From Sphaerotilus uruguayifluvii (lineage in GTDB: Bacteria > Pseudomonadota > Gammaproteobacteria > Burkholderiales > Burkholderiaceae_C), in the NCBI RefSeq assembly GCF_013294065.1, contig NZ_JABSNM010000007.1:175501-239500 (forward strand): a stretch of 64,000 nucleotides of DNA, read 5' to 3'. Below are positions 1 through 9,894 of the stretch, piece by piece. The position numbers and the translations under genes are program-made. The notes under the pieces were generated by a model. The model was not told where the DNA came from. It searched no databases and saw only the letters and a program-made list of their open reading frames with translations. The stretch's first letter is position 1, and every line of letters begins with the position of its first letter.

Positions 1-1948
1 CCACCCGCGGCGCCAGCAGCGCCTCGACATCGGCCTTGACGTCGAAGAAGTCGACCGCGCGCTCCCTGGCGCCCCACTGCAGCGGCTCGACCGGGCCCCA
101 GGCGAGACCGGCGAGCTTCAGCGGCTGGTCGATGCCGACCACCGTCTGCTCGCTGGTCTGCACCGAGGCATCGCGGCGGAACACCCGGCCCAGCTCGAAC
201 ACCCGCACGCGGGTGGCGCGGCGCGCCAGGTTGTGGCGCAGCACCTGCACCAGCGAGCCCAGCAGGCTCGAGCGCATCACCGACAGCGGCGCGGCGATCG
301 GGTTGAGCAGGCGGATCGGCTCGAGGTTGCCGGCCAGCTCCGCCTCCCAGCGCTCCTCGACGAAGGAGAAGTTGATCGTCTCCTGGTAGTCGAGCGCGGC
401 CGCGGCGCGGCGCAGCGCATGGCTGCCGCGCTGCGCCTCCGGGCGCACCCGGGCGCTGACAGGGGCCAGCGGCGCGCTCAGCGGCAGCTTGTCGAAGCCG
501 ATGACGCGGATCACTTCCTCGATCAGGTCTTCCTCGATCTCGAGGTCGAAGCGCCAGCTCGGCGGGGTGACGGTCAGCACGCCCTCGGCCTCGGTGAAGT
601 CCAGGCCCAGGCGGCGGAAGACCTCGGCGCACTGGGCCTGCGTCACCGGCATGCCGATGACCTTGGCCGCGCGCGCCACCCGCAGCGCCACCGGCGAGCG
701 CGCCGGCAGGTTCGGCTGCACGTCGGTCACCGGGCCGCAGGCGGTGGCCTCGCCGCCGCAGATCTCGAGGATCAGCTGCGTGATGCGCTCGATGCGCGCC
801 ACCGTCTGCGCCGGGTCGACGCCGCGCTCGTAGCGGTGGCCGGCGTCGGTGCTGAAGTTGTAGCGACGGCCCCGGCCGGCGACCGCGTCCGGCCACCAGA
901 AGGCGGCCTCGACGTAGACGTTCTTCGTGTCGTCGCCCACGGCCGTGGCGTCGCCGCCCATGATGCCGGCGAGCGACTCGACCACCTGGCGGCCGTCGGC
1001 ATGCTCGTCGGCGATCACGCCGACCTGGCCGTCGACCGTGATGGTGTTGCCGTTGAGCAGCTTGAGGCTTTCACCCTCGCGGCCCCAGCGCACCACCAGG
1101 CTGCCGTGGATCTTGTCGAGGTCGAAGATGTGGCTGGGCTGGCCGGTCTCGAACATGACGTAGTTCGAGATGTCGACCAGCGCGCTGACCGGGCGCTGGC
1201 CGCAGCGCGCCAGCCGGTCGACCATCCACTGCGGGGTCTTGGCGGTGGTGTCGATGCCGCGCACGATGCGGCCGGAGAAGCGGCCGCACAGGTCGGTCGC
1301 CTCGACGCGCACCGCCACCGTGTCGTCCAGCGTCGGCGCGACCGGCGCGGCCGTCAGGGCCTTGAGCGGCGCGCCGGTCAGGGCAGACACTTCGCGCGCG
1401 ATGCCGTACACGCTCAGGCCGTGGCCGAGGTTCGGCGTGAGCTTGAGCGTGAACAGCGTGTCGTCGAGGTTCAGGTAGGTGCGGATGTCCGTGCCCACCG
1501 GCGCGTCGGCCGGCAGCTCGAGCAGGCCGCCGTGGTCGTCGGCGATCTTCAGTTCGCGCGCCGAGCACAGCATGCCGAAGCTCTCGACGCCGCGCAGCTT
1601 GCCCTTGCCGATCTTGAAGGGCTTGCCGTCCTCGCCGGGCGGCAGCTCCGCGCCGATCGTGGCCAGCGGGATCTTGATGCCGGCGCGGGCGTTCGGGGCG
1701 CCGCAGACGATCTGCAGCGGGCCGTCCTTGCTGAACGGGCCGGCCGCGACGGTGCACACGCGCAGCTTGTCGGCGTTGGGGTGCTGGTCGGCGGTCAGGA
1801 TCTCGGCGACGACGATGCCGGTGAAGGGCGGCGCGACCGGCTGGAGCTCCTCGACTTCCATGCCGGACATCGTCAGCAGGTCGGCAAGCTCTTGCGTCGT
1901 CAGCTCAGGGTTGCAGTACTCGCGCAACCACGATTCGGGAAATTGCAT
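1..1948 (-). CDS. pheT: Phenylalanine--tRNA ligase beta subunit (3' end outside window)
   Basis: Beta subunit of the heterotetrameric phenylalanyl-tRNA synthetase. It binds tRNA-Phe and carries the editing site that hydrolyses Tyr-tRNA-Phe. About 649 of the usual roughly 800 codons are present; the gene leaves the window at base 1. The N-terminus [14 protein letters not shown] is typical of the family, and the next ~150 residues form the tRNA-binding (EMAP-like) domain, followed by the B3/B4 editing and B5 regions. The gene lies 46 bp downstream of pheS on the same strand, so it is the last gene of the thrS-infC-rpmI-rplT-pheS-pheT unit. Truncation is due only to the window edge. Confidence 0.96.
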   Translation of the reverse strand, partial: MQFPESWLREYCNPELTTQELADLLTMSGMEVEELQPVAPPFTGIVVAEILTADQHPNADKLRVCTVAAGPFSKDGPLQIVCGAPNARAGIKIPLATIGAELPPGEDGKPFKIGKGKLRGVESFGMLCSARELKIADDHGGLLELPADAPVGTDIRTYLNLDDTLFTLKLTPNLGHGLSVYGIAREVSALTGAPLKALTAAPVAPTLDDTVAVRVEATDLCGRFSGRIVRGIDTTAKTPQWMVDRLARCGQRPVSALVDISNYVMFETGQPSHIFDLDKIHGSLVVRWGREGESLKLLNGNTITVDGQVGVIADEHADGRQVVESLAGIMGGDATAVGDDTKNVYVEAAFWWPDAVAGRGRRYNFSTDAGHRYERGVDPAQTVARIERITQLILEICGGEATACGPVTDVQPNLPARSPVALRVARAAKVIGMPVTQAQCAEVFRRLGLDFTEAEGVLTVTPPSWRFDLEIEEDLIEEVIRVIGFDKLPLSAPLAPVSARVRPEAQRGSHALRRAAAALDYQETINFSFVEERWEAELAGNLEPIRLLNPIAAPLSVMRSSLLGSLVQVLRHNLARRATRVRVFELGRVFRRDASVQTSEQTVVGIDQPLKLAGLAWGPVEPLQWGARERAVDFFDVKADVEALLAPRV

Positions 1949-1994
1949 CTTCTGGTCCTTGGAATCCGGGGCGTGGCGGGCTGGGGCCGGGAAA

Positions 1995-3038
1995 TCAGCG
2001 GAACTGGCCGAGGAAGCGCAGATCGCCCTCGAAGAACAGGCGCAGGTCGGCCACGCCGTAGCGCAGCATCGTCAGCCGGTCCGGGCCCATGCCGAAGGCG
2101 AAGCCGATGTGGCGCTCCGGATCCAGGCCGAAGTTGCGCACCACGTTCGGGTGCACCTGGCCGGAGCCGGCCACCTCGAGCCAGCGGCCCTTCAGCGGCC
2201 CCGACGAGAAGGCGATGTCGACCTCGGCCGACGGCTCGGTGAAGGGGAAGAAGCTCGGACGGAAGCGCAGCTGCAGGTCGTCGGTCTCGAAGAAGGTGCG
2301 GAAGAAGTCGGTGAAGACCGCCTTCAGGTCCTTGAACGAGACGTTCTCGCCGATCCACAGGCCTTCGCACTGGTGGAACATCGGCGAGTGGGTCGCGTCG
2401 CTGTCGACGCGGTAGGTGCGGCCCGGCGCGATGACGCGGATCTCGGGCAGCGGATCCTTGCCGGCATGGGTGGCGGCATGCTGGCGCGCATAGCGCACCT
2501 GCATCGGCGAGGTGTGCGGACGCAGGCACAGCGGGCGGCCGGCCTCGTCCTTCATGTCGACGTAGAAGGTGTCCTGCATCGAACGCGCCGGATGGTTCTC
2601 CGGGTTGTTCAGCGCGGTGAAGCTGTACCAGTCGGTCTCGATCTCGGGGCCGTCGGCGACGTCGAAGCCCATCGAGCCGAAGATCTGCTCGATGCGCTCC
2701 ATCGTGCGCGACACCGGATGCAGGCCCCCGACGGAGCGGCCGCGACCGGGCAGCGTGACATCGAGCGCCTCGGCCTTGAGCTGCGCCTGCAGCTCGGCCT
2801 CGGCCAGCGCCTGGCGGCGGGCCGTCAGCGCGGCTTCGATGCGCTGCTTGGTCTCGTTGATCGCGGCGCCGCGGGTCTTCTTCTCTTCGGGCGACAGTTT
2901 CGCCATGCCCTTGAGCAGCTCGGTCACCTGACCGGTCTTGCCGGTGTAGCGCGCCTTGGCGTCTTCGAGCTGGGCGGGCGTGGCGGCCGCCGCGAAGTCG
3001 GCCTGCGCGGCCTGCACGAGTTGGTCGAGATCGTTCAT
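1995..3038 (-). CDS. pheS: Phenylalanine--tRNA ligase alpha subunit
   Basis: Catalytic subunit of phenylalanyl-tRNA synthetase, a class II enzyme that activates Phe and charges tRNA-Phe. The 347-residue product begins [15 protein letters not shown] with an N-terminal coiled coil. The class II core shows motif 2 ([15 protein letters not shown]) and the C-terminal motif 3 ([18 protein letters not shown]). The reading frame is open further upstream, but that extension crosses a terminator-like hairpin and enters the rplT region, so the ATG at 3038, which gives the normal family N-terminus, is chosen. No strong Shine-Dalgarno precedes it. Confidence 0.96.
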   Translation of the reverse strand: MNDLDQLVQAAQADFAAAATPAQLEDAKARYTGKTGQVTELLKGMAKLSPEEKKTRGAAINETKQRIEAALTARRQALAEAELQAQLKAEALDVTLPGRGRSVGGLHPVSRTMERIEQIFGSMGFDVADGPEIETDWYSFTALNNPENHPARSMQDTFYVDMKDEAGRPLCLRPHTSPMQVRYARQHAATHAGKDPLPEIRVIAPGRTYRVDSDATHSPMFHQCEGLWIGENVSFKDLKAVFTDFFRTFFETDDLQLRFRPSFFPFTEPSAEVDIAFSSGPLKGRWLEVAGSGQVHPNVVRNFGLDPERHIGFAFGMGPDRLTMLRYGVADLRLFFEGDLRFLGQFR

Positions 3039-3097
3039 CGGGGGACGGGATGTGCGTGCCGTCGCCTTTCCGCACACGCGGGCAGCGACGGCCAAGA

Positions 3098-3127
3098 AAA
3101 AAGGCCGAACGCAGTGTCGGCCTTTTT
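3098..3127 (-). terminator. Intrinsic terminator/attenuator between rplT and pheS
   Basis: An 11-bp perfect stem (AAAAAGGCCGA / TCGGCCTTTTT) with an 8-nt loop, ending in a run of six T on the minus strand. It lies 46 nt after the rplT stop codon and 59 nt before the pheS start. It could end part of the rplT transcripts or act as a pheST attenuator as in enteric bacteria. No Phe-rich leader reading frame with its own stop is visible here, so partial termination is the simpler reading. Confidence 0.7.
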
Positions 3128-3172
3128 CGTGGGACACGGAAACGGCGCGAACCGCTTCCGGTGCCGTCAGAC

Positions 3173-3529
3173 TCAAGCGAGCTGGGCCTTCACCTTCTCG
3201 ACGATGCTGCCGAAGGCGGCAGGATCGTTGACGGCGAGGTCGGCCAGGACCTTGCGGTCGAGGTCGATCTGGGCCTTCTTCAGGCCGGCCACGAACTTGC
3301 TGTAGGTCAGACCCAGCGAGCGCGAAGCGGCGTTGATACGCGCGATCCACAGGCGGCGGAATTCGCGCTTCTTGGCACGGCGGTCACGGTAGGCGTACTG
3401 GCCCGCCTTCATCACCGCCTGCTTGGCGATGCGATAGACGTTCTTGCGACGACCACGGAAACCCTTGGCCAGGGCGAGGACCTTCTTGTGACGGGCGCGG
3501 GCGGTGACACCACGTTTGACGCGAGGCAT
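3173..3529 (-). CDS. rplT: 50S ribosomal protein L20
   Basis: Ribosomal protein L20, an early 23S rRNA-binding assembly protein. In many bacteria it also represses its own operon by binding the mRNA. The product is 118 residues, the standard length, beginning [18 protein letters not shown] with the basic N-terminal extension and the conserved [16 protein letters not shown] segment. It follows rpmI after 25 bp, in the usual infC-rpmI-rplT order. Confidence 0.98.
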   Translation of the reverse strand: MPRVKRGVTARARHKKVLALAKGFRGRRKNVYRIAKQAVMKAGQYAYRDRRAKKREFRRLWIARINAASRSLGLTYSKFVAGLKKAQIDLDRKVLADLAVNDPAAFGSIVEKVKAQLA

Positions 3530-3554
3530 TGTGTGACTCCTTCAGTGTGGTGGA

Positions 3555-3758
3555 TTACAGACCGGCGAACGGCAGCATCTGTGCGATGTGACCCATGTTG
3601 GTCTCGTGCACATTGGCGGCGCCGCGCAGCTGGCGCTTCGTCTTGGTCGACTTCTTCGTCAGGATGTGGCGCTTGAAGGCTTGGCCGCGCTTCACGGTAC
3701 CACCCGGACGCACGCGAAAACGCTTCTTCGCGCTGCTCTTGGTCTTCATCTTGGGCAT
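3555..3758 (-). CDS. rpmI: 50S ribosomal protein L35
   Basis: Ribosomal protein L35, a 67-residue basic protein of the large subunit beginning [20 protein letters not shown]. The start at 3758 is preceded by a good Shine-Dalgarno (GAAGGAG, 4-5 nt spacing). An upstream in-frame extension exists but does not resemble L35. The 201 bp between infC and rpmI hold no gene; in enteric bacteria the L20 regulatory RNA structure lies in this interval, though I cannot assign one here. Confidence 0.97.
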   Translation of the reverse strand: MPKMKTKSSAKKRFRVRPGGTVKRGQAFKRHILTKKSTKTKRQLRGAANVHETNMGHIAQMLPFAGL

Positions 3759-3959
3759 GACTGCTCCTTCGGATTGTTCCTGCGAGGCGGCCCGAACGGA
3801 CTCGGACTCTTGGGGGCCTGCGGGCACTGAGCCACGGGGATCGGCGACCAGACCGCCCGCGGGCTCGAAAAACGTCGATTGTCGCCCAGCGGCGACTTTT
3901 CTGCCAGCCCCCTGCCCCGACGAAACGCGGGGCACGGGCTCAGGCAGAGCGCGCAGGCT

Positions 3960-4508
3960 TCACTTCTTGCGCTTCGGGGCCAGCACCATGATCATCTGGC
4001 GGCCTTCGAGCTTGGGCATGTGCTCGACCACCGAGACGTCGGTCAGCTCGTCGCGGACGCGCTCGAGCAGCCGCATGCCGATCTCCTGGTGGGTGATCTC
4101 GCGACCGCGGAAGCGCAGCGTGACCTTGCCCTTGTCGCCATCCTCGAGGAAGCGGCGCAGGTTGCGCATCTTGATCTGGTAGTCGCCTTCGTCCGTGCCC
4201 GGACGGAACTTGACTTCCTTCACGTCGATGACGTGCTGCTTGGCCTTGGCCTCGGCGGCACGCTTCTGTTCCTGATACTTGAACTTGCCATAGTCCATCA
4301 GGCGGCACACCGGCGGCTGCGCCGTCGCGGAGATCTCCACCAGGTCCACGTCGCTTTCGGCGGCCAGCCGCAGGGCCTCCTGGATGCTGACGATGCCCAG
4401 CGGCTCGTTTTCCGGTCCGTTCAGACGGACTTCGGGGACGACGATCTCGCGGTTGAGGCGATGCTTGCGCTCCGCGTTGGGCGTGCGGCGATCAAGAAAG
4501 GTAGCGAT
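3960..4508 (-). CDS. infC: Translation initiation factor IF-3 with ATC start
   Basis: IF-3 binds the 30S subunit, blocks subunit joining and checks the initiator tRNA-start codon pairing. Reading from ATC at 4508 gives 182 residues, the full family length, with start-proximal sequence [20 protein letters not shown], the N-domain ([16 protein letters not shown]), linker, and C-domain ending MVLAPKRKK. An in-frame TGA lies five codons upstream of the ATC and no ATG or GTG intervenes. The first ATG, at 4349, would delete 53 residues of the N-domain. AGGAAT lies upstream of the ATC. Rare start codons in infC are the known basis of IF-3 autoregulation (AUU in E. coli). Confidence 0.95.
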   Translation of the reverse strand: MATFLDRRTPNAERKHRLNREIVVPEVRLNGPENEPLGIVSIQEALRLAAESDVDLVEISATAQPPVCRLMDYGKFKYQEQKRAAEAKAKQHVIDVKEVKFRPGTDEGDYQIKMRNLRRFLEDGDKGKVTLRFRGREITHQEIGMRLLERVRDELTDVSVVEHMPKLEGRQMIMVLAPKRKK

Positions 4509-4585
4509 GGTGAGATTCCTTCAAGGGCTGGCGACCCAAAAACCATGGATTCACGCCTGGGGACAAGGACCGAAGGCGCCGGGCC

Positions 4586-6511
4586 TCACTCGCTCCGCAC
4601 GGGAGCCAGTTCGGCGGCGATCTTCCGGGAGAAGGCTTCGAGAGCCATCACCCCGAGGTCCTGATTGCCTCGGGCGCGCACTGCAACGGCCCCCGCGGCC
4701 CTCTCCTTGTCACCGACAACGAGCAGGTAAGGAACCTTCTGCAAAGAATGCTCGCGGATTTTATACGTGATCTTTTCATTACGCAAATCGAGAGCCACCC
4801 TAAGTCCTTGTTTTTGCAGCGTTTTGACCACGTCGCGTGCATAGTCGGCCTGCGCGTCGGTGATGTTGAGCACCACGACCTGGGTCGGCGCCAGCCAGGC
4901 GGGCAGCGCGCCGGCGTGCTCCTCGATCAGGATGCCGATGAAACGCTCGAGGCTGCCGAGGATGGCGCGGTGCAGCATCACCGGGTGCACCCGATCGCCC
5001 GATTCCGCGACATATTCCGCACCCAGGCGCTCGGGGAGCGAGAAATCGACCTGGATCGTGCCGCACTGCCAGTGGCGGCCCAGCGCATCCTTCAGCGTGT
5101 ACTCGATCTTCGGGCCGTAGAAGGCGCCGTCGCCCGGGGCGATCTCGAACTCGCAGCCGGTGCGGCGCAGGCTCTCGATCAGCGCGCTCTCGGCCTTGTC
5201 CCACAGCGCGTCGGCGCCGATGCGCTTCTCCGGGCGGGTGGCGACCTTGTAGAGGATCTCGGTGAAGCCGAAGTCGGCATAGACCTTCTGCAGCAGCGCG
5301 GTGAAGGCGTCGCACTCGGCCTGGATCTGGTCCTCGGTGCAGAAGATGTGGCCATCGTCCTGCGTGAAGCCGCGCACGCGCATGATGCCGTGCAGGCCGC
5401 CGGTCGGCTCGTTGCGGTGGCACTGGCCGAACTCGCCGTAGCGCAGCGGCAGGTCGCGGTAGCTCTTGATGCCCTGCTTGTAGATGAGGATGTGGCCGGG
5501 GCAGTTCATCGGCTTGAGCGCGTAGTCGCGCTTCTCCGACTCGGTCACGAACATGTTGTCGCGGTACTTGTCCCAGTGGCCGGTCTTCTCCCACAGGCCC
5601 TTGTCGAGGATCTGCGGACCCTTGACCTCCTGGTAGCCGTTGTCGCGGTAGACCTGCCGCATGTACTGCTCGACCGCCTGCCAGACCGTCCAGCCCTTCG
5701 GGTGCCAGAAGACGGTGCCGGGCGAATGCTCGTCCATGTGGAAGAGGTCGAGCTCGCGGCCCAGGCGGCGGTGGTCGCGCTTCTCGGCCTCTTCCAGCAT
5801 CGTCAGGTACTTCTGCAGATCGTCCTTGGTGGCCCAGGCGGTGCCGTAGACGCGCTGCAGCATCTCGTTGCGGTGGTCGCCGCGCCAGTAGGCGCCGGCC
5901 ACCTTCATCAGCTTGAAGAACTTCAGCTTGCCCGTCGACGGCACGTGCGGGCCGCGGCACAGGTCGGTGAAGGCGCCCTCGGCGTAGAGCGAGACGTCCT
6001 GGTCGGCCGGGATGCTCTCGATGATCTCGGCCTTGTAGGCCTCGCCGATCGACTTGAAGTAGCCGACCGCCTCGTCGCGCGGCACGACGCGACGCACGAC
6101 CTTCTCGTCCCGGTTCGCCAGCTCGGTCATCTTCTTCTCGATGGCCGCCAGATCCTCGGGCGTGAAGGGGCGCTTGTAGGCGAAGTCGTAGTAGAAGCCG
6201 TGCTCGATCGTCGGGCCGATGGTGACCTGCGCGTCGGGGAACAGCTCCTTGACCGCGTAGGCCAGCAGGTGGGCGGTCGAGTGGCGGATGATGTCCAGGC
6301 CGTCGGCGTCCTTGGCGGTGATGATCGCCAGCTTCGTGTCGGCCTCGATCAGATGGCTGGTGTCGACCAGGCGCGCGCCCTCGCCCGCGCCGACGCGACC
6401 GGCCAGGGCCGCCTTGGCCAGTCCGGTGCCGATCGACGCGGCGACATCGGCCACGGTGACCGGGCCGGGAAATTCACGCAGGGAGCCATCGGGGAGCTGG
6501 ATCGAGATCAT
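4586..6511 (-). CDS. thrS: Threonine--tRNA ligase
   Basis: Class II threonyl-tRNA synthetase, 641 residues (normal length). Domains in order: TGS (about residues 1-62, starting [20 protein letters not shown]), the editing domain with the [16 protein letters not shown] motif, the catalytic core with the zinc-ligand region [11 protein letters not shown] and motif 3 ([26 protein letters not shown]), and the C-terminal anticodon-binding domain. It is the first gene of the translation operon; infC begins 77 bp downstream. A terminator-like hairpin and a possible small leader reading frame lie in its 5' region. Confidence 0.97.
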   Translation of the reverse strand: MISIQLPDGSLREFPGPVTVADVAASIGTGLAKAALAGRVGAGEGARLVDTSHLIEADTKLAIITAKDADGLDIIRHSTAHLLAYAVKELFPDAQVTIGPTIEHGFYYDFAYKRPFTPEDLAAIEKKMTELANRDEKVVRRVVPRDEAVGYFKSIGEAYKAEIIESIPADQDVSLYAEGAFTDLCRGPHVPSTGKLKFFKLMKVAGAYWRGDHRNEMLQRVYGTAWATKDDLQKYLTMLEEAEKRDHRRLGRELDLFHMDEHSPGTVFWHPKGWTVWQAVEQYMRQVYRDNGYQEVKGPQILDKGLWEKTGHWDKYRDNMFVTESEKRDYALKPMNCPGHILIYKQGIKSYRDLPLRYGEFGQCHRNEPTGGLHGIMRVRGFTQDDGHIFCTEDQIQAECDAFTALLQKVYADFGFTEILYKVATRPEKRIGADALWDKAESALIESLRRTGCEFEIAPGDGAFYGPKIEYTLKDALGRHWQCGTIQVDFSLPERLGAEYVAESGDRVHPVMLHRAILGSLERFIGILIEEHAGALPAWLAPTQVVVLNITDAQADYARDVVKTLQKQGLRVALDLRNEKITYKIREHSLQKVPYLLVVGDKERAAGAVAVRARGNQDLGVMALEAFSRKIAAELAPVRSE

Positions 6512-6541
6512 CGGGGAACCTTGGACGGAAGAGGAATTCGG

Positions 6542-6572
6542 AAAAGCAAAAAGCGCGGGGCCGCCGCGCTTT
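6542..6572 (-). promoter_or_regulatory. Terminator-like hairpin (possible attenuator) in the thrS leader
   Basis: On the minus strand a 9-bp GC-rich stem (AAAGCGCGG / CCGCGCTTT) with a 5-nt loop is followed by TTGCTTTT, an intrinsic-terminator shape. It ends about 30 nt before the thrS ATG, so as a plain terminator it would silence thrS; an attenuator fits better. A segment just upstream (GGCCGC, near 6591) could pair with GCGGCC in the hairpin and act as an antiterminator. The hairpin is seen directly; the regulatory role is inferred. Confidence 0.55.
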
Positions 6573-6612
6573 CCGTCTGGGGACTGTCGGGAAACAAGCC
6601 GCGGCCGACCGG

Positions 6613-6660
6613 TCAGACCGCGGTGGCGGTCCGTGATGGCGGAGGAGTTCGCGGTGTCAT
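6613..6660 (-). CDS. Possible thrS leader peptide (15 residues, four Thr)
   Basis: A short reading frame, [15 protein letters not shown], in the thrS 5' region. Four of 15 codons are threonine (ACA, ACT, ACC, ACC). Its stop lies about 40 nt upstream of the terminator-like hairpin, the arrangement expected for ribosome-mediated attenuation. AAGGG precedes the ATG at a spacing that is shorter than ideal. Five prolines and the general GC bias make a chance frame quite possible, so this is a hypothesis. The rest of the 6512-6770 interval shows no other gene. Confidence 0.3.
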   Translation of the reverse strand: MTPRTPPPSRTATAV

Positions 6661-6770
6661 AACCCTTGGTGCCTTTCCCGTGTCTTGCTGGTCGGTGGAT
6701 CGGAGGGATCCGGTCATTTTATCCGATGGCATCCGCTCGTGCCGAGCGGCGATGTCGTCGGCGATCGCAC

Positions 6771-6809
6771 AAAAAAAGAGGCCCCGGAGGCATGAACTCC
6801 AGGGCCTTC
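6771..6809 (-). terminator. Intrinsic terminator of aceA
   Basis: On the minus strand an 11-bp stem with one mismatch (5' arm CTCCAGGGCCT, 3' arm AGGCCCCGGAG) and a 7-nt loop is followed by a run of seven T after CTC. It begins about 107 nt after the aceA stop codon, on the right strand to end that transcript and insulate thrS. Confidence 0.8.
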
Positions 6810-6916
6810 AAGAACAGAACTCAAAACAGAACGTTGCAAAGCCACATGAACTGTGGGTTGGCACCCGCGCGGCCGACCGGATCACGGACCGGCCCGCACG
6901 GGCGCCGGAGCAGTCA

Positions 6917-8233
6917 TCAGTGGAACTGCTCTTCCTCGGTCGAGCCGGTCAGCGCCTTGACGCTGGACGACCCGCCCTGGATCACGGTGGTCACTTCGTC
7001 GAAGTAGCCGGTGCCGACTTCCTGCTGGTGCGACACGAAGGTGTAGCCTTGTTCGCGAGCCTGGAATTCCGGCTCCTGCACCATGTTGACGTAGTGCTTC
7101 ATTCCTTCGCCGCGGGCATAGGCGTGGGCGAACTTGAAGGTGTTGTACCAGTTGACGTGGATGCCGGCCAGCGTGATGAACTGGTACTTGTAGCCCAGCG
7201 CGCTCAGCTCTTCCTGGAAGGAAGCGATCTGGCTGTCGCTCAGGTTCTTCTTCCAGTTGAACGACGGCGAGCAGTTGTACGACAGCAGCTTGCCCGGGCA
7301 GGCGGCCAGGACGGCCTGCGCGAATTCACGGGCGAAGCCGATGTCGGGCACGCCGGTCTCGCACCACACCAGGTCGGCGTAGGGCGCGTAGGCGACGCCA
7401 CGGCTGATCGACTGCTCCAGACCGTTCTTCACGCGGAAGAAGCCTTCCTGGGTGCGCTCGCCGGTCAGGAACGGCTTGTCGTTCTCGTCGTAGTCCGAGG
7501 TGATCAGGTTGGCGGCTTCGGCGTCGGTGCGGGCCAGGATCAGGGTCGGCACGCCCATGACGTCGGCGGCGAAACGGGCGGAGATCAGCTTCTCGACGGC
7601 TTCGCGGGTCGGGACCAGCACCTTGCCGCCCATGTGGCCGCACTTCTTGGCCGCGGCCAGCTGGTCTTCGAAGTGAACGCCGGCAGCGCCCGACGCGATC
7701 ATGTTCTTCATCAGCTCGAAGGCGTTCAGCACGCCGCCGAAACCGGCTTCCGCGTCAGCGACGATCGGCAGGAAGTAGTCGATGTAGCCTTCGTCGCCCG
7801 GGTTGATGCCGCGGCTCCACTGGATCTCGTCGGCGCGCTTGAAGGTGTTGTTGATGCGACGGACCATCGTCGGCACCGAGTCGTAGGCGTACAGCGACTG
7901 GTCCGGGTACATCGTCTCGGAGGTGTTGCCGTCGGCGGCGACTTGCCAGCCCGACAGGTACACGGCTTCCAGGCCGGCCTTGGCCTGCTGCATCGCCTGA
8001 CCGGCGGTGATCGCGCCGAAGGCGTTGACGTAGCCCTTCTTGGCGCCGCCGTTGACCTTGTCCCACAGGACCTTGGCGCCGCGCTGGGCCAGGGTGTACT
8101 CGGGCTGCAGCGAGCCGCGCAGACGCACGACGTCGGCGGCGCTGTAGCCGCGCTTCACCAGCTTCCAGCGGGGGTTCTCAGCCCAGTCCTTCTCGAGGGC
8201 GGCGATCTGTTGTTCGCGGGTCAGGTTCGTCAT
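6917..8233 (-). CDS. aceA: Isocitrate lyase
   Basis: Splits isocitrate into glyoxylate and succinate, the first step of the glyoxylate shunt, needed for growth on acetate and fatty acids. The product has 438 residues (family about 430-440). The signature KKCGHMGGK, with the catalytic Cys near residue 195, is intact, as are the substrate-binding region NCSPSFNW and the N-terminal helix ([17 protein letters not shown]). The ATG at 8233 is chosen because it matches the family N-terminus and has a good Shine-Dalgarno (GGAGAG); the frame is open 90 bases further. It is monocistronic, with its own promoter/operator region and terminator. Malate synthase is not in the window. Confidence 0.97.
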   Translation of the reverse strand: MTNLTREQQIAALEKDWAENPRWKLVKRGYSAADVVRLRGSLQPEYTLAQRGAKVLWDKVNGGAKKGYVNAFGAITAGQAMQQAKAGLEAVYLSGWQVAADGNTSETMYPDQSLYAYDSVPTMVRRINNTFKRADEIQWSRGINPGDEGYIDYFLPIVADAEAGFGGVLNAFELMKNMIASGAAGVHFEDQLAAAKKCGHMGGKVLVPTREAVEKLISARFAADVMGVPTLILARTDAEAANLITSDYDENDKPFLTGERTQEGFFRVKNGLEQSISRGVAYAPYADLVWCETGVPDIGFAREFAQAVLAACPGKLLSYNCSPSFNWKKNLSDSQIASFQEELSALGYKYQFITLAGIHVNWYNTFKFAHAYARGEGMKHYVNMVQEPEFQAREQGYTFVSHQQEVGTGYFDEVTTVIQGGSSSVKALTGSTEEEQFH

Positions 8234-8325
8234 GAGTCTCTCCGTTCGACGGTGTTTCAAGGAGGCTGAACACGGCGTGTTCGATGGCTCAAGCTTAATC
8301 CCGACCCTTCCGGACGCCAACACTT

Positions 8326-8357
8326 ATGTCTTATATAAGACATCTTTTTGATCTCAA
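8326..8357 (-). promoter_or_regulatory. aceA promoter with overlapping 18-bp palindromic operator
   Basis: The palindrome ATGTCTTATATAAGACAT at 8326-8343 is perfect. On the minus strand a plausible sigma-70 promoter has -35 TTGAGA (8352-8357), a 16-bp spacer and -10 TATAAG (8330-8335), so the palindrome covers the -10 box, as expected for a repressor site. The shape suits a GntR-family dimer. I recall similar palindromes near TCA-cycle genes in betaproteobacteria but could not check. The interval 8234-8472 is strikingly AT-rich for this genome and holds no gene. Confidence 0.65.
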
Positions 8358-8472
8358 TTAAATCAACAACTTAGCGCATTCATTGCACATCATGGGAAAA
8401 GTTTTCTCACGATGGAAAATTTTGATGCGCCGCAGCACCGATTCTTTCCGCATTATGGAAACGCTTTCGCCT

Positions 8473-9846
8473 TCATGAAAAAAGTGCCCCGTCGCCGAGG
8501 CCCGGCCGCGCGAGCAGTTCGTCGAGCCGCTGCGCGACCCGGTCGATCGCCGCATCGTCCGTCTCGGGCGAGACCAGCAGCATGTCGTGGAAGGGCGTCA
8601 GCAGCACGCCGCGGTTGAGCAGCCACAGGTGCAGCAGCCGCTCCAGCGGCGCGTGCATCGCCGCGGCGGCCTCGCGCGCATCGCGCGGCGCGCGGGCACA
8701 GAACTGCAGTTCCATGCGCGCGCCCAGCCGGGTGACGCTCCAGGGCAGCGCACGCGCGGCGATCACCTGCTCCAGCGCGGCCTGCAGCCGCGCCGCGCCG
8801 GCCTCCATGCGCGCCCAGGCCGCGGGCGTCATCACCTCGGCCAGACAGGCCTGCAGCGCCGCCAGCCCGAGCAGGCCGCCCGAGAGCGTCGTGCCGATGC
8901 CGGAATGGCCCTCGGGCGCGGCCTCCTTCGTGCGCGCCATGCGCTCGGCCACCGCATCGGTGAAGCCGTAGACCGCGCAGGGCATGCCGCCGGCCACCGC
9001 CTTGCCGGCGACCAGGAAGTCCGGCTGCAGCCCGAGCCGGCGGCCCAGCCCGCCGGGGCCGCTCGACAGCGTGTGCGTCTCGTCGAGCACCAGCAGCGTG
9101 CCGTGGCGCCGGCAGGCCGCCTGCACCGCCTCCAGGAAACCCGGCAGCGGCGGCACCAGGCCGCAGTTGGTGAGCGCGGGCTCGGTCAGCACCGCCGCGA
9201 TGTCGCCGCCGGCCAGCGCCGCCTCGACCGCCGCGGCATCGTTGAACGGCACGACGACGGTGCCGATCGCCAGATCCTGCACCTGGCCGAGCAGGCTGGC
9301 GCGGGTGAGCGTGCGCCCGTCGTCGGCGCGGTCGACCAGCGTGTCGTCGACGGTGCCGTGATAGCAGCCCTCGAAGACCAGCAGCTTCGGCCGCCCGGTG
9401 ATCGCGCGCGCCCAGCGCAGCACGAAACGGTTGGCGTCGGTCGCGCTCAGCGTGACCTGCCAGCGCGGCAGCCCGAACAGCGCGGCCAGCCGCCGGCCGA
9501 TGTCGGGCAGCGTCCCGGGCGGCAGCATCGCGGTCAGGCCGCGCCCGGCCTGAAGCGCCAGCGCCTGCGCCACCGGCGCCGGGCCGTGGCCGAACATCGC
9601 GCCGGTGTCGCCCAGGCAGAAATCGTCGTAGACATGCCCGTCGACGCAGCGCAGCCACGCGCCGCGCGCCTCGGCGACGAAGAGCGGCCTCGGCGCCGGC
9701 CAGTCGCGCATCCAGTGCATCGGCAGGCCGTAGAGCCAGTGGCGCGTGGCCTCGTCGGCCAGCGCGACCGAACGCGGGTGGGTGTCGAGATAGCGCTGCA
9801 CCTCGGCGGCGTGCAGGGCCTGCAGGGTTTCGGGCGAGGTCTTCAT
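8473..9846 (-). CDS. Class III PLP-dependent aminotransferase
   Basis: A 457-residue fold-type I aminotransferase resembling the glutamate-1-semialdehyde/omega-amino-acid branch. Visible motifs are the cofactor-binding stretch with the acidic pair in LVLDETHTLSSGPGG and the Schiff-base lysine in FLVAGKAVAGGMPCAVYG. The start at 9846 (MKTSPETLQALHAAEVQ) is 48 bp from, and divergent to, a ureohydrolase gene. From context it may act on the product of that enzyme, for example putrescine or 4-aminobutyrate, but the substrate cannot be read from the sequence. It is not the housekeeping hemL by overall look. Confidence 0.8.
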   Translation of the reverse strand: MKTSPETLQALHAAEVQRYLDTHPRSVALADEATRHWLYGLPMHWMRDWPAPRPLFVAEARGAWLRCVDGHVYDDFCLGDTGAMFGHGPAPVAQALALQAGRGLTAMLPPGTLPDIGRRLAALFGLPRWQVTLSATDANRFVLRWARAITGRPKLLVFEGCYHGTVDDTLVDRADDGRTLTRASLLGQVQDLAIGTVVVPFNDAAAVEAALAGGDIAAVLTEPALTNCGLVPPLPGFLEAVQAACRRHGTLLVLDETHTLSSGPGGLGRRLGLQPDFLVAGKAVAGGMPCAVYGFTDAVAERMARTKEAAPEGHSGIGTTLSGGLLGLAALQACLAEVMTPAAWARMEAGAARLQAALEQVIAARALPWSVTRLGARMELQFCARAPRDAREAAAAMHAPLERLLHLWLLNRGVLLTPFHDMLLVSPETDDAAIDRVAQRLDELLARPGLGDGALFS

Positions 9847-9894
9847 GCCGCGGATCTTGCACACTGCGGGCCTGATCGACCCTCGGTTCAAGCC

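Noticed and set aside
3039..3172. A Phe-rich leader peptide for pheST attenuation
   Set aside because: The only Phe codons are in the hairpin itself, in a frame continuous with pheS and with no leader stop codon.
3039..3350. N-terminal extension of pheS into the rplT region
   Set aside because: It would cross a terminator hairpin and part of the rplT gene, and the family N-terminus starts at 3038.
4748..8269. A 1173-residue frame on the plus strand across thrS and aceA
   Set aside because: It runs antisense to two certain genes and shows only the GC-bias composition of such shadows (rich in Arg, Val, Leu, Ala, Asp, His and Gln).
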